Shown here in pieces: positions 37,721 to 47,100 of a DNA stretch of 64,000 bases. This DNA comes from Synechococcus sp. C9 (GTDB lineage Bacteria > Cyanobacteriota > Cyanobacteriia > Gloeomargaritales > Gloeomargaritaceae). Both the position numbers and the translations under genes were made by a program. Below the pieces are notes generated by a model. It was given only the letters and a program-made list of their open reading frames with translations. It was not told where the DNA came from and made no database searches. Location: NCBI RefSeq assembly GCF_022984075.1, contig NZ_JALAAD010000001.1, positions 496,001 to 560,000 on the forward strand, given 5' to 3'. Numbering within the stretch: the stretch's first letter is position 1; each line of letters starts with the position of its first letter.

Positions 37721-37724
37721 GGCG

Positions 37725-38435
37725 ATGACATTAACTCCCAGTCGCAAGCTCATTTATCCCGATAGTGATGGTCAACCGATGGCAGATAATACCCTGCAAT
37801 TTCGTTGGATTGTCTTATTCAAAGAGAATTTGGAATGTCTATTTCGGGATAATTTGGATGTGTTTGTGGGGGGTGATTTGCTGTGGTATCCGGTGGAAGG
37901 ACATCCAGAGATACGGGTTGCCCCGGATGTAATGGTGGTGTTTCATCGTCCCAAGGGGGAGCGGGGTTCCTATCGGCAGTGGGAAGAAAATGGGATAGCA
38001 CCACAAGTCGTATTTGAGATATTATCACCGGGAAATCGGTTGGCAGAGATGGCAAAGAAATTGGAATTTTATGAGCAGTATGGGGTGGAAGAATACTATA
38101 TTTATGACCCGCAATTGAATGAATTAAGTGGTTATCAACGAGTAGGGAATCGGTTGAGAGTAATTGAGGAAATGAATGGGTGGGTGAGTCCTCGTTTGGG
38201 CATTCGATTTGCATTAACTGATGATGAATTGCTGGTGTATTATCCCAATGGGGAGCGGTTCAAATCCACAGTGGAATTGGCACAGGAATTAGAACAAACT
38301 CACCAGGAATTACTCCTAGAACGGGAACGGGCGAACCAAGAAACAGCGCGAGCAGAACAAGAACGACAACGGGCGGAACGGTTAGCGGCGTATTTACGCA
38401 GTCAAGGCATTAATCCTGATGAAATTGGAGGTTAG
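37725..38435 (+). CDS. Uma2-family protein, tandem copy 5
   Basis: 236 residues. The core matches copy 2 (VFHRPKGERGSY, RFALTDDELLVYY). The tail has a distinct sequence, ELLLERERANQETARAEQERQRAERL, before the common AAYLRSQGINPDEIGG end. The mixture of copy-specific core and tail variants suggests gene conversion among the array. Confidence 0.88.
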   Translation: MTLTPSRKLIYPDSDGQPMADNTLQFRWIVLFKENLECLFRDNLDVFVGGDLLWYPVEGHPEIRVAPDVMVVFHRPKGERGSYRQWEENGIAPQVVFEILSPGNRLAEMAKKLEFYEQYGVEEYYIYDPQLNELSGYQRVGNRLRVIEEMNGWVSPRLGIRFALTDDELLVYYPNGERFKSTVELAQELEQTHQELLLERERANQETARAEQERQRAERLAAYLRSQGINPDEIGG

Positions 38436-38439
38436 GGCG

Positions 38440-39108
38440 ATGACATTAACTCCCAGTCGCAAGCTCATTTATCCCGATAGTGATGGTCAACCGATGGCAG
38501 ATAATACCCTGCAATTTCGTTGGATTGTTTTATTCAAAGAGAATTTGGAATGTCTATTTCGGGATAATTTGGATGTGTTTGTGGGGGGTGATTTGCTGTG
38601 GTATCCGGTGGAAGGACATCCAGAGATACGGGTTGCCCCGGATGTAATGGTGGTGTTTAACCGTCCCAAGGGGGAGCGGGGTTCCTATCGGCAGTGGGAA
38701 GAAAATGGGATTGCACCGCAAGTGGTATTTGAGATATTATCACCAGGAAACCGATTGGCAGAGATGGCAAAGAAATTGGAATTTTATGAGCAGTATGGGG
38801 TGGAAGAATACTATATTTATGACCCCCAATTGAATGAATTAAGTGGTTATCAAAGAGTAGGGAATCGGTTGAGGGTGATTGAGGAAATGAATGGGTGGGT
38901 GAGTCCCCGTTTGGGCATCCGATTTGAATTAACCGATGATGAATTTCTGGTGTATTATCCCAATGGGGAACGGTTCAAAACCACAGTGGAATTGGCACAG
39001 GAATTAGAACAAACTCAGCAAGAATTACTCCTAGAACGGCAACGGGCGGAACGATTAGCGGCGTATCTACGCAGTCAGGGAATTAATCCTGATGAAATTG
39101 GAGGTTGA
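38440..39108 (+). CDS. Uma2-family protein, tandem copy 6
   Basis: 222 residues, last complete copy. The core carries VFNRPKGERGSY and RFELTDDEFLVYYP; the tail is short (QTQQELLLERQRAERL). All putative active-site residues remain. The stop here is TGA rather than TAG, followed by GAGCG and the remnant of a seventh copy. Confidence 0.88.
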   Translation: MTLTPSRKLIYPDSDGQPMADNTLQFRWIVLFKENLECLFRDNLDVFVGGDLLWYPVEGHPEIRVAPDVMVVFNRPKGERGSYRQWEENGIAPQVVFEILSPGNRLAEMAKKLEFYEQYGVEEYYIYDPQLNELSGYQRVGNRLRVIEEMNGWVSPRLGIRFELTDDEFLVYYPNGERFKTTVELAQELEQTQQELLLERQRAERLAAYLRSQGINPDEIGG

Positions 39109-39113
39109 GAGCG

Positions 39114-39161
39114 ATGACATTCACCCACAGTCGCAAGCTCATTTATCCCGATAGTATTTGA
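39114..39161 (+). pseudogene. Remnant of a seventh Uma2 copy (first 15 codons)
   Basis: An ATG with the family's N-terminus (MTFTHSRKLIYPDSI) and then TGA. The first 14 residues match MTLTPSRKLIYPDS of copies 2-6, after which homology ends abruptly and the DUF3445 gene begins. This is the breakpoint of the tandem array. Confidence 0.75.
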
Positions 39162-39172
39162 AAAGTGCCCTG

Positions 39173-40195
39173 ATGAATAATTGCGATTACTTGGTGCAGG
39201 CATTACCGGTTGACCAATTGCCGGATGCACCCCGCTATTTCCCGATGGAAAGGGGACGGTATGAGGTCAAACCAGGGTTAATTAAATTCGGCACTGATTT
39301 AGGTCAAGGAGTCTGGGATCAACGGGTATTTCACATTGATGGGAATTTCAGCCATTACTACCAAATGAAACAATTAGCTCGCCGGGAATGCCTAGAAAAA
39401 TATTATCAAACCCAGAATTTTACCCCGGAAGTTGAGCAGGTGATTGCTAAATTTATCCTTGAACATTTAGCCAAAGAATATCCCCAATATTTTCAGATCA
39501 ATGTACAATCAGATGGCTGGATATTTCATAATCAATTAACCGGCGAAATCCTATATTTTGACGCTAATTATCACTTAAAAACGACAACTGGTTTAACCCT
39601 AGAACTTCCCCCCTATCGTTCGGCTTTGGATGCCCTTGCCCATCAAGTTCAAGAGGATATAACTGTGGTCATTCAAAGGGGGGAACGGCATTGGGTGAGT
39701 GCCATTCATGCCTGTTTTCCGAACCATTGGGCAGTACAGGCGAAAATTGGTCGGGAATTTGCCCAAATCCATGCCCCTGTTGCCGGGATGACCGCCATGA
39801 ATCGCCGGGGGGGTGCCCTCGTGCAAACGATGATTACCCAGCCGCCGATGGTGCGCTTTGCCTGGGGGTTGAGTACGGATACCCGGCTGAACCATCACCC
39901 GGAATCCCCGCCCCACGTTGATCCCCAACGATGGCAGGGGCGCAATTTTCATCCCCATGACCCCCGGTTGTACCTACGGGTGGAACGGCAGGTGATTTGG
40001 GGGTTTCCAGCGGTTAATGCGGCTTTGTTCACCATTCGCACCTATTTTCAGGATGTGGCAGTGCTGAAGCAAAACCCAACCCAATCTGCCCTCCTCCAGT
40101 CGGCGATTCAATCCATGTCACCCGCATCTTTGGAATATAAAGGTCTGGCGGATCAAAAAGCAGAAATTCTGGCTTGGTTGGGCAGTCCTGGATAA
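39173..40195 (+). CDS. DUF3445 protein, related to haem-dependent oxidative N-demethylase
   Basis: A 340-residue protein of the DUF3445 family, whose characterised member is the alpha subunit of haem-dependent oxidative N-demethylase (HODM). Family blocks: FPMERGRYEVKPGLIKFG, HWVSAIHACFPNHWAVQAKIGREFAQIHAPVAG (with candidate haem-ligand His), RFAWGLSTDTRLNHHPE, YLRVERQVIWGFPAVNAALFTIRTYF. Start at ATG 39173; an in-frame start 15 bp upstream is possible. No reductase or demethylase beta/gamma subunit gene is adjacent, so whether it works alone or with other partners is open. It stands between the Uma2 array and flv1. Confidence 0.85.
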   Translation: MNNCDYLVQALPVDQLPDAPRYFPMERGRYEVKPGLIKFGTDLGQGVWDQRVFHIDGNFSHYYQMKQLARRECLEKYYQTQNFTPEVEQVIAKFILEHLAKEYPQYFQINVQSDGWIFHNQLTGEILYFDANYHLKTTTGLTLELPPYRSALDALAHQVQEDITVVIQRGERHWVSAIHACFPNHWAVQAKIGREFAQIHAPVAGMTAMNRRGGALVQTMITQPPMVRFAWGLSTDTRLNHHPESPPHVDPQRWQGRNFHPHDPRLYLRVERQVIWGFPAVNAALFTIRTYFQDVAVLKQNPTQSALLQSAIQSMSPASLEYKGLADQKAEILAWLGSPG

Positions 40196-40307
40196 AAGCA
40201 GAAATGATGCCTCCCATAAGCATAATTCATGATCATTTTGCCCCAAATTTTCTTCCAATTGAGCAATCCATGCCGCACAATAAAGAAAGTTATTCCGGCA
40301 GTCAAAA

Positions 40308-42047
40308 ATGGTTCAGCATCCCCCCCGTGACGTGCAAACCGTGCCCATCGCTACGGATACCCTGGCGTTACGTTCCCGGAGTTGGCAGAGATTGCGTTTT
40401 GAGATGGAATACGCCCTGGAGCGGGGGACGACGGCGAATAGTTATTTGATTCACGGGGAAAAAATCGCCCTGATTGACCCGCCGGGGGAGACCTTTGCGG
40501 AATTATTTTTAACGGAATTGAGCCGCCATGTGGCTTTTGACCAACTGGACTATGTGATCCTGGGGCATATTAACCCCAATCGGGTAGTGACCCTGGTGCA
40601 ACTGTGGCAAAAAGCACCCCACATTACCTTTATCTGCTCCAATCCGGGGGAGCAAACCCTGCGCTCCCTATTCGCCCAACGTGCCCCGGAATTGACCGCC
40701 CAACAGCCGCTCCAGACCCAGATTATCCGGGGGGAAGAAACCCTGGATTTGGGCTTGGGGCATCAATTGGAGTTTGTCCCCACCCCTACCCCCCGCTTTC
40801 CCACTGGTCTTGCCACCTTTGACCCCCGAACCGGCATCCTGTTTAGCGGCAAATTTTTCAGTGCCCATCGTTGTAGCGACCAGGTGTTTGACGAGGGCTG
40901 GGCGGCACTCAAAGAAGATTATCAGTATTACTTTGACTGTATCCATGCCCCCCAAGTCCGCCAGGTGGAGCAGGTTCTGGAACGGTTGGGGCGTTGGGCA
41001 AGCACCTGTTATGCGAATGGGCATGGTTCCCTGGTGCGCTACCATCTGCCGGAATTGACCCGCAGTTATTACCGCTGGTGCGAGCGGCAAAGTGGCTATG
41101 ACCTGATGGTGGCTTTGCTCTATGCTTCCGCCTACGGGAATACGGCGACCCTGGCGCAGGCGATTGGGCGGGGGTTGACCAAGGCGGGGGTGCGGGTGGA
41201 ATCCCTCAACTGTGAAACTGCCAGCCCGGAGGAAATTCGCCAGGTGATTAGCACGGCCCAGGGGGTGATCCTGGGTTCCCCAACCCTGGGGGGTCATGCG
41301 CCCACCCAAATCCAAACCGCTCTGGGAATTGTGGTGGATCATGCGCCCCGGACGGTGGTGATGGGGGTGTTTGGCTCCTACGGCTGGAGTGGGGAAGCGG
41401 TGGATTTGCTGGCAAACCGGCTGAGGGATGCGGGGTTTTCCCTGGGGTTTGAGCCGATCCGGGTGAAATTCACGCCTACGGATGCGGATTTGCAGACCTG
41501 TGAACAAACGGGCACGGATTTTGCCCAAGCCCTACGGCAAAAGCAACGCAAGCAGGTGGCTCGTCCGACGGATGCCCAAGCCGCCCGCACCGAACAGGCG
41601 ATGGGACGGGTGGTGGGACCGCTGTGTATTTTGGCCGCCCGCCGGGGGGAATTGACCAGTGCCATGCTCGCCAGTTGGGTTTCCCAGGCCACGTTCAATC
41701 CGCCGGGGATCACCGTCGCCGTTGCCAAGGACCGGGCGGTGGAATCCCTGCTCCACGTTGGTGACCGGTTTGTGTTGAATATCTTGCCTGAAGGTAGCCC
41801 CCTGCCCCGCCATTTTTTGAAACCCTTTGCCCCCGGGGAAGACCGGTTTGCTGGGGTGGCGACCCGCCTGACCGATGATGGTTGCCCGATTTTGACCGAT
41901 GCCCTGTCATACTTACATTGTCAAGTGGCACAACGGATGGAATGTGGGGATCACTGGCTGATTTATGCCACTGTTGATGAGGGGAAAGTCCTGAATGCCT
42001 CCGGGTTAACCGCCGTACATCACCGCAAATCCGGGAATCATTACTAA
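40308..42047 (+). CDS. flv1: Flavodiiron protein, Flv1-type (non-canonical diiron site)
   Basis: A 579-residue class C flavodiiron protein: metallo-beta-lactamase-like domain (1-260), flavodoxin domain (VALLYASAYGNTATLAQAIGRGL, about 265-415) and flavin reductase domain (425-575). Such proteins move electrons from NADPH or ferredoxin to O2 downstream of photosystem I. The diiron motif HxExDH is replaced by GHINPNRVV, and the later bridging position reads GKFFSAHR. This pattern is typical of Flv1/Flv4 rather than Flv3/Flv2. Flv1 forms a heterodimer with Flv3, which is not in the window. The start MVQHPPRDVQTV fits family N-termini. Confidence 0.9.
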   Translation: MVQHPPRDVQTVPIATDTLALRSRSWQRLRFEMEYALERGTTANSYLIHGEKIALIDPPGETFAELFLTELSRHVAFDQLDYVILGHINPNRVVTLVQLWQKAPHITFICSNPGEQTLRSLFAQRAPELTAQQPLQTQIIRGEETLDLGLGHQLEFVPTPTPRFPTGLATFDPRTGILFSGKFFSAHRCSDQVFDEGWAALKEDYQYYFDCIHAPQVRQVEQVLERLGRWASTCYANGHGSLVRYHLPELTRSYYRWCERQSGYDLMVALLYASAYGNTATLAQAIGRGLTKAGVRVESLNCETASPEEIRQVISTAQGVILGSPTLGGHAPTQIQTALGIVVDHAPRTVVMGVFGSYGWSGEAVDLLANRLRDAGFSLGFEPIRVKFTPTDADLQTCEQTGTDFAQALRQKQRKQVARPTDAQAARTEQAMGRVVGPLCILAARRGELTSAMLASWVSQATFNPPGITVAVAKDRAVESLLHVGDRFVLNILPEGSPLPRHFLKPFAPGEDRFAGVATRLTDDGCPILTDALSYLHCQVAQRMECGDHWLIYATVDEGKVLNASGLTAVHHRKSGNHY

Positions 42048-42054
42048 ATTATTA

Positions 42055-42150
42055 CTATGGCAATCCTACTTGATTAACCAACAAAAAATGCTGGAGAACC
42101 AAGACGGGGGCGGTGCCCCTGCGACCCATTTTTAGAAGTGCCCATAATCC
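42055..42150. repeat. Hybrid miniature-repeat copy downstream of flv1
   Basis: Reads GGCAATCCTACTTGATTAACC, then GGAGAACCAAGACGGGGGCGGTGCCCCTGCGACCC, then TTTTTAGAAGTGCCC, and a second AATCCTACTCGATTAACC. It combines the end of one family with the end of the other around the shared palindromic module. The rest of the gap 42151-42256 is featureless. Confidence 0.65.
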
Positions 42151-42256
42151 TACTCGATTAACCAACACAAAATTCTTGGCGCTCCTGGATTTAGGGTGAT
42201 AATTTTTTCTAATCAGAGAATGCGGCTAAAGTTCTCGCCCGGAAGTTGTCAAAACT

Positions 42257-42374
42257 TATAGTAATTTCAAATAAGTTTGCAACATTCGCCCTTACCTACA
42301 ACCCCTGTCTTAGAAGGGGATAAAACAATTGCAAATACCTAAAAAGTGTTGCACTTTCTTATGAAATGACTATA
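42257..42374. mobile_element. IS630-related miniature element, left of IS630
   Basis: 118 bp from TATAGTAATTTCAAATAAG to TGAAATGACTATA including TA at both ends; inner ends GTTTGCAACA and TGTTGCAC. Almost identical to 43394-43511. It lies 47 bp from the IS630 element on its other side. Confidence 0.85.
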
Positions 42375-42449
42375 TTATTAAGTAAAGATTATTAAGGGCA
42401 CTGCCCCTGGAGCATTAGCTTTATAGTCGTTTCGATTTAGAATGCAACA

Positions 42450-42941
42450 CTAACTTGTGCAATAATTACGAACGACTTCATCAATGGTGGTGCCAGGGGG
42501 AGCGTACATCCTCAATTTTTTTAATGCGCTAAAGTCATGCTCAATGTCATTGAGGTCTGGGGAATAAGTTGGCAAAAATAATACGATATGCCCCGCCGCT
42601 TCCACTAATTCTCGAATGCGTTTCTTACGATGAATCGGTGCGTTGTCCAAAATTAACACCGATAGTCTCGTCAATGCTGGTAATAAATGCACCTCTAACC
42701 ATCGCTCAAAAGTCACCGCATCTAAACTGCCGTCAAATAGCATGGGAGCAATTAAATCCTTGCTATGTTTGCGCCGACCCGCTACGAGATTCTCTCGTTT
42801 ATACCGCCGTCCCTGACGCTCTCCATAAATCTTTTTTCCCCGTTTAGCCCAACCATAAATCAGACTGACGAACCTCTCAAAGCCCGTCTCATCAATAAAT
42901 AGCAGACTTTCTATCCCATACTTCTTGATTAATTCTCTCAA
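42450..42941 (-). CDS. IS630 transposase, catalytic part
   Basis: DDE domain of the transposase: LLFIDETGFERFVSLIYGWAKRG (first Asp), VLILDNAPIHRKKRI (second Asp) and LPTYSPDLNDIEHDFSALKK (final Glu). All three catalytic residues are present. The frame is open upstream without a Met as QFRYRERN...YYRTLRELIKK-like sequence back to the A8 tract, so it is expressed by frameshift from the preceding frame rather than from its own Met. Confidence 0.88.
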   Translation of the reverse strand: MRELIKKYGIESLLFIDETGFERFVSLIYGWAKRGKKIYGERQGRRYKRENLVAGRRKHSKDLIAPMLFDGSLDAVTFERWLEVHLLPALTRLSVLILDNAPIHRKKRIRELVEAAGHIVLFLPTYSPDLNDIEHDFSALKKLRMYAPPGTTIDEVVRNYCTS

Positions 42942-42960
42942 TGTCCGGTAGTGTAATATT

Positions 42961-43296
42961 CTATCGGAATGATTTCTTTCTCGATAGCGAAACTGTTTTT
43001 TTTCTCGTGATATTTAGCCGCTTCAATTGATAATATATTGAGCTTGGCACTACCCCAAACTCTTGTGCTCTTTGCTGAAGAGTCTTATCGGGGTATTTCT
43101 CCACATCTTGATTCAGTCTGGCAATATCGATTTTCCTCTTCCTTCTCACTACTCTCGTGCGCTCCAGATTGGGTCTGTCTAGCCACCGGTACACGGTTGC
43201 TCGGTTGATGCCGAAGATTCGCGCCGCTTTCGTGATACTATTCCCGTTCTCAATGAAACTTATCACCTTTTTCCGTAAATCCAGACTGTAACACAT
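42961..43296 (-). CDS. IS630 transposase, helix-turn-helix part
   Basis: MCYSLDLRKKVISFIENGNSITKAARIFGINRATVYRWLDRP is the IS630 N-terminal helix-turn-helix. A second HTH-like block is TLQQRAQEFGVVPSSIYYQLKRLNI. The frame ends 20 codons... after an eight-A tract (T8 on plus at 42996-43003); skipping one A there continues into the catalytic part. The slip site is analogous to that in the IS5 element. Confidence 0.87.
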   Translation of the reverse strand: MCYSLDLRKKVISFIENGNSITKAARIFGINRATVYRWLDRPNLERTRVVRRKRKIDIARLNQDVEKYPDKTLQQRAQEFGVVPSSIYYQLKRLNITRKKTVSLSRKKSFR

Positions 43297-43393
43297 CCTG
43301 ATTCTTCTCCTTAATTCCTACTTCTCTTCTATCTTACACCCTCTTCTCATAAAATGTTGCATTTTTATTAAAAATGACTGTATTTAGGATTAT

Positions 43394-43511
43394 TATAGTA
43401 ATTTCAAATAAGTTTGCAACATTCGCCTTTACCTACAAACCCTGTCTTAGAAGGGGATAGAGCAATTGCAAATACCTAAAAAGTGTTGCACTTTCTTGTG
43501 AAATGACTATA
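43394..43511. mobile_element. IS630-related miniature element, right of IS630
   Basis: 118 bp, TATAGTAATTTCAAATAAG to TGAAATGACTATA, near-identical to the copy at 42257-42374 and in the same orientation. It ends about 130 bp ahead of the following gene and could influence its transcription. Confidence 0.85.
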
Positions 43512-43638
43512 TTATCTGTTGGTTAATGCTTGTCAATCGGGTGGATGTTCAAGCTATGTCCTTAAGTTTTGCTTACATTCAGAGCGTTGGTTGCCCAGAT
43601 TCGTTAGGCTGGATTTATGCCGTAATTTAGACGCACCT

Positions 43639-44049
43639 ATGGCCAGCCCGGATGCCGTCCGTCAATATCTCGCCTGTTGGTTGCAGGTGGGGAAAGGGAT
43701 TGTGGATGGTCAAACCACTTGGCGACCAGAGCGGATTAGTCAAGGGGATGACTACAGCCCGGAATTTCTCTCCCGCTGGCGGGAAATGGAACAGCGGGGA
43801 CTGCATCGCTATTATTTGGCCGGTACGGAGGTGAGTTTGGGACAATTGTGTGGGGATGATTGGGAAATTGTCGCCTGTAGCCGTTGTACCATGCCCATCC
43901 CGGTTAAAGTGCTTGGCATGATGACCAGTCCTTGTCCTTGCAGTGATTTAAGCCTGTGGCCGCATTTGGGTTTACCGTTACCGCATGGGGTGGTGGACAG
44001 TCGGGTGCGTTTGGCAGAACTCCAGGTGCGTTTGCAGGAAGAGTCCTAA
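43639..44049 (+). CDS. Conserved-looking hypothetical protein with cysteine cluster
   Basis: A 136-residue protein starting MASPDAVRQYLACWLQVGKGIV. Further in-frame codons reach 43519 but enter low-confidence sequence next to a miniature element, so the ATG at 43639 is chosen. The C-terminal half has four cysteines in CSRCTMPIPVKVLGMMTSPCPCSDLSLWPHLG, spaced as a possible metal-binding knuckle. I do not recognise the family. No signal or membrane segment. It converges with the TPR gene. Confidence 0.75.
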   Translation: MASPDAVRQYLACWLQVGKGIVDGQTTWRPERISQGDDYSPEFLSRWREMEQRGLHRYYLAGTEVSLGQLCGDDWEIVACSRCTMPIPVKVLGMMTSPCPCSDLSLWPHLGLPLPHGVVDSRVRLAELQVRLQEES

Positions 44050-44068
44050 TCGGCATAACCGACCTGCT

Positions 44069-44662
44069 TCAGCGGGGCATGGGCTGGGTGCGTTCCAGTT
44101 CCCGTTGCAGAGCCTTGTAGAGGGAAAATTGCTTGCGGGTTTGGGCGATGGCCATCCCCTGTTGGAAATCCTGAATCGCTCCAGGAATGTCCCGCATTTC
44201 CCGCTTGATCGTCCCCCGGAGTCCGTAGGCGGCGGGTTGTTGACTGTCCAAGGTGAGGGATTGGTTTAAGTCCGCCAGCGCTGGTTCCAGTTGCCGCCGC
44301 CGGAAGTGCAAGGACCCCCGCAGGGTGTAGGCTGGGGCGTAGTTCGGATTCAGTTGGATCGCTTGAGCCACATCGCTGAGAGCCGCCGTGTCGTTTTGCA
44401 GGAAACTGTAGGCCTGGGCGCGCTGGTAGTAGGCTTCAAACCGCTGGGGCTGGACTTTGATCGCCTGGGTAAAGGCGGCAATGGCGGCCGGGTAGTCCCG
44501 CAGGGTCAGGGATTCTTGCCCTAGTTCTAGGTGGTCGAAATAGGTTTGTAGGGCGGGGGTCAATTTGGGGGATTGCGCTAGGTTGGGATGGGGAGACAAG
44601 CCAAAAACCACACCGAGCAACCCGCCTAACCCAAAACTAACCCACCGAGAGCGTCGGCTCAT
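44069..44662 (-). CDS. Exported TPR-repeat protein
   Basis: A 197-residue protein from the ATG at 44662 (MSRRSRWVSFGLGGLLGVVFGLSPHPNLAQ), an N-terminal signal peptide. Four tetratricopeptide repeats follow: LRDYPAAIAAFTQAIKVQPQRFEAYYQRA, LQNDTAALSDVAQAIQLNPNYAPAY, RRRQLEPALADLNQSLTLDSQQPAAY, MRDIPGAIQDFQQGMAIAQ. Likely a periplasmic or lumenal protein-interaction scaffold; partner unknown. It diverges from sqdB. Confidence 0.88.
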   Translation of the reverse strand: MSRRSRWVSFGLGGLLGVVFGLSPHPNLAQSPKLTPALQTYFDHLELGQESLTLRDYPAAIAAFTQAIKVQPQRFEAYYQRAQAYSFLQNDTAALSDVAQAIQLNPNYAPAYTLRGSLHFRRRQLEPALADLNQSLTLDSQQPAAYGLRGTIKREMRDIPGAIQDFQQGMAIAQTRKQFSLYKALQRELERTQPMPR

Positions 44663-44784
44663 CTCACTTCTCCCTGGGGCAGGCAGGACATGAATCAACC
44701 TAATTGATTAACCCATTATTTTTTATTTTATTGTAATTCCCACCCAAACCTGGGTGAGCGCGCCCCCCAAAACTGGTACATTAA

Positions 44785-45966
<1,182 letters not shown>

Positions 45967-45979
45967 CGGCTCCCCACCC

Positions 45980-46945
45980 CTAGCCGCTGATGTAATGGCG
46001 CATATCCGCCCGGCGGCGTTTTAAGCGGGTGAGGGCTTCCCGCTCAATTTGGCGTACCCGTTCCCGGCTGATATTCATCACTTCCCCAATCCGGGACAGG
46101 GTGAGGGGGGCTTCCCCATTCAGTCCGTAACGCAGGCGGATCACCTGCCGCTGTTGGGGGGTGAGGTCATTCAGCACACTGTCAATATCCGCCATGAGGG
46201 AATTTTGGGCGGCATAATCCTCAGGACTGGGGCCCTGGTCTTCGAGTAAATCCCCCAACTCCGTGTCCAGGTTATCCCCCACCTTCACGTCCAAGGACAG
46301 GGGCTGGCGTAGCCGCTCCAGGTATTCCCGCACCTGGTTGGGGGTCAGGTCTAGGGCTTCCGCCAATTCCGGGATGCTAGCCGCCCGTCCCAATTTTTGC
46401 GCCAATTCCCGTTGGATGCGCTTAAATTTGTTCATTTTTTCGGTGATATGAATCGGCAGACGGATGGTGCGGCTTTTTTCGGCAATCGCCCGGGTGATCG
46501 CCTGGCGAATCCACCAATAGGCATAGGTGCTGAAACGATAGCCCTTGCTGGGGTCAAATTTTTCCACCCCCCGCTGCATCCCAATCGTCCCCTCTTGGAT
46601 CAGGTCAAGTAAATCCACATTGCGCTTCACATATTTTTTCGCCACCGACACCACCAAACGCAGGTTGGCCTCGATCATCTTGCGCTTGGCTCGCTCCCCC
46701 GCTTTACAGTGCTGCTCCAATTCCGCCAGGGAACACCCCACCACCTGCGCCCACTCCGCCTGGGTAATGGGACGACCCAATTCCTGCTCCCGCTGGGTAC
46801 GCTGAGCCTGCAACTGCGCCAAGGTCTGCACCTGTCGCCCCAAGGCCACCTCCTCTTCATGGCTCAACAACGGAATCCGGCCAATGTCACGCAAATACAC
46901 CCGCACCGGGTCAAGGGAAGGGTCAAGAGTCGCCATAGGAGCCAT
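45980..46945 (-). CDS. Group 2 RNA polymerase sigma-70 factor
   Basis: A 321-residue RpoD-like sigma factor without the long N-terminal region of the primary factor, hence group 2 (SigB/C/D/E class). Region 1.2 DPVRVYLRDIGRIPLLSHEEEVALGRQVQ; region 2 ANLRLVVSVAKKYVKRNVDLLDLIQEGTIGMQRGVEKFDPSKGYRFSTYAYWWIRQAITRAI; region 3 RLPIHITEKMNKFKRIQREL; region 4 RLRYGLNGEAPLTLSRIGEVMNISRERVRQIEREALTRLK. These factors redirect transcription under stress, dark or nutrient change. The exact Sig letter cannot be assigned without alignment. A second in-frame ATG lies nine bases downstream. Confidence 0.93.
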   Translation of the reverse strand: MAPMATLDPSLDPVRVYLRDIGRIPLLSHEEEVALGRQVQTLAQLQAQRTQREQELGRPITQAEWAQVVGCSLAELEQHCKAGERAKRKMIEANLRLVVSVAKKYVKRNVDLLDLIQEGTIGMQRGVEKFDPSKGYRFSTYAYWWIRQAITRAIAEKSRTIRLPIHITEKMNKFKRIQRELAQKLGRAASIPELAEALDLTPNQVREYLERLRQPLSLDVKVGDNLDTELGDLLEDQGPSPEDYAAQNSLMADIDSVLNDLTPQQRQVIRLRYGLNGEAPLTLSRIGEVMNISRERVRQIEREALTRLKRRRADMRHYISG

Positions 46946-47044
46946 GACTAAAACAATTGCAAGGTTGCTTAACTCTTTCTTAGCCTACTTTAACAACAGC
47001 AATGTTGTCAAAGTCTTGCCCAGGAAATTCTGCCCCCAATTGGG

Positions 47045-47071
47045 ATAAAAAAAAGCAGGGGGGTACCCTGC
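47045..47071 (-). terminator. Rho-independent terminator of sodB
   Basis: On the minus strand, GCAGGG...CCCTGC forms a stem (47055-47060 with 47066-47071) followed by a run of eight T (A-run 47047-47054 on plus). It lies 30 bp after the sodB stop. Confidence 0.8.
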
Positions 47072-47100
47072 CGGTGGAAGTTGAGAGCTTAAATCTGCCT

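Larger units (their letters stand above)
42422..43382 (-). mobile_element. IS630-family insertion sequence, 961 bp
   Basis: Left end TATAGTCGTTTCG...ATGCAACA and right end TGTTGCAT...AATGACTGTA are imperfect inverted repeats bounded by TA, as expected for the IS630/Tc1-mariner superfamily. It carries a two-part transposase on the minus strand. Miniature elements with matching ends lie at both sides, 47 bp and 11 bp away. Confidence 0.88.

Noticed and set aside
34928-39161. Regular repeats suggestive of a CRISPR-like array
   Set aside because: The period is about 700 bp and each unit encodes a full Uma2 protein; there are no short direct repeats with unique spacers.
42450-43296. IS630 transposase as a pseudogene
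   Set aside because: All catalytic residues are present and the halves join at an A8 tract, which fits frameshift expression; decay is not needed to explain it.
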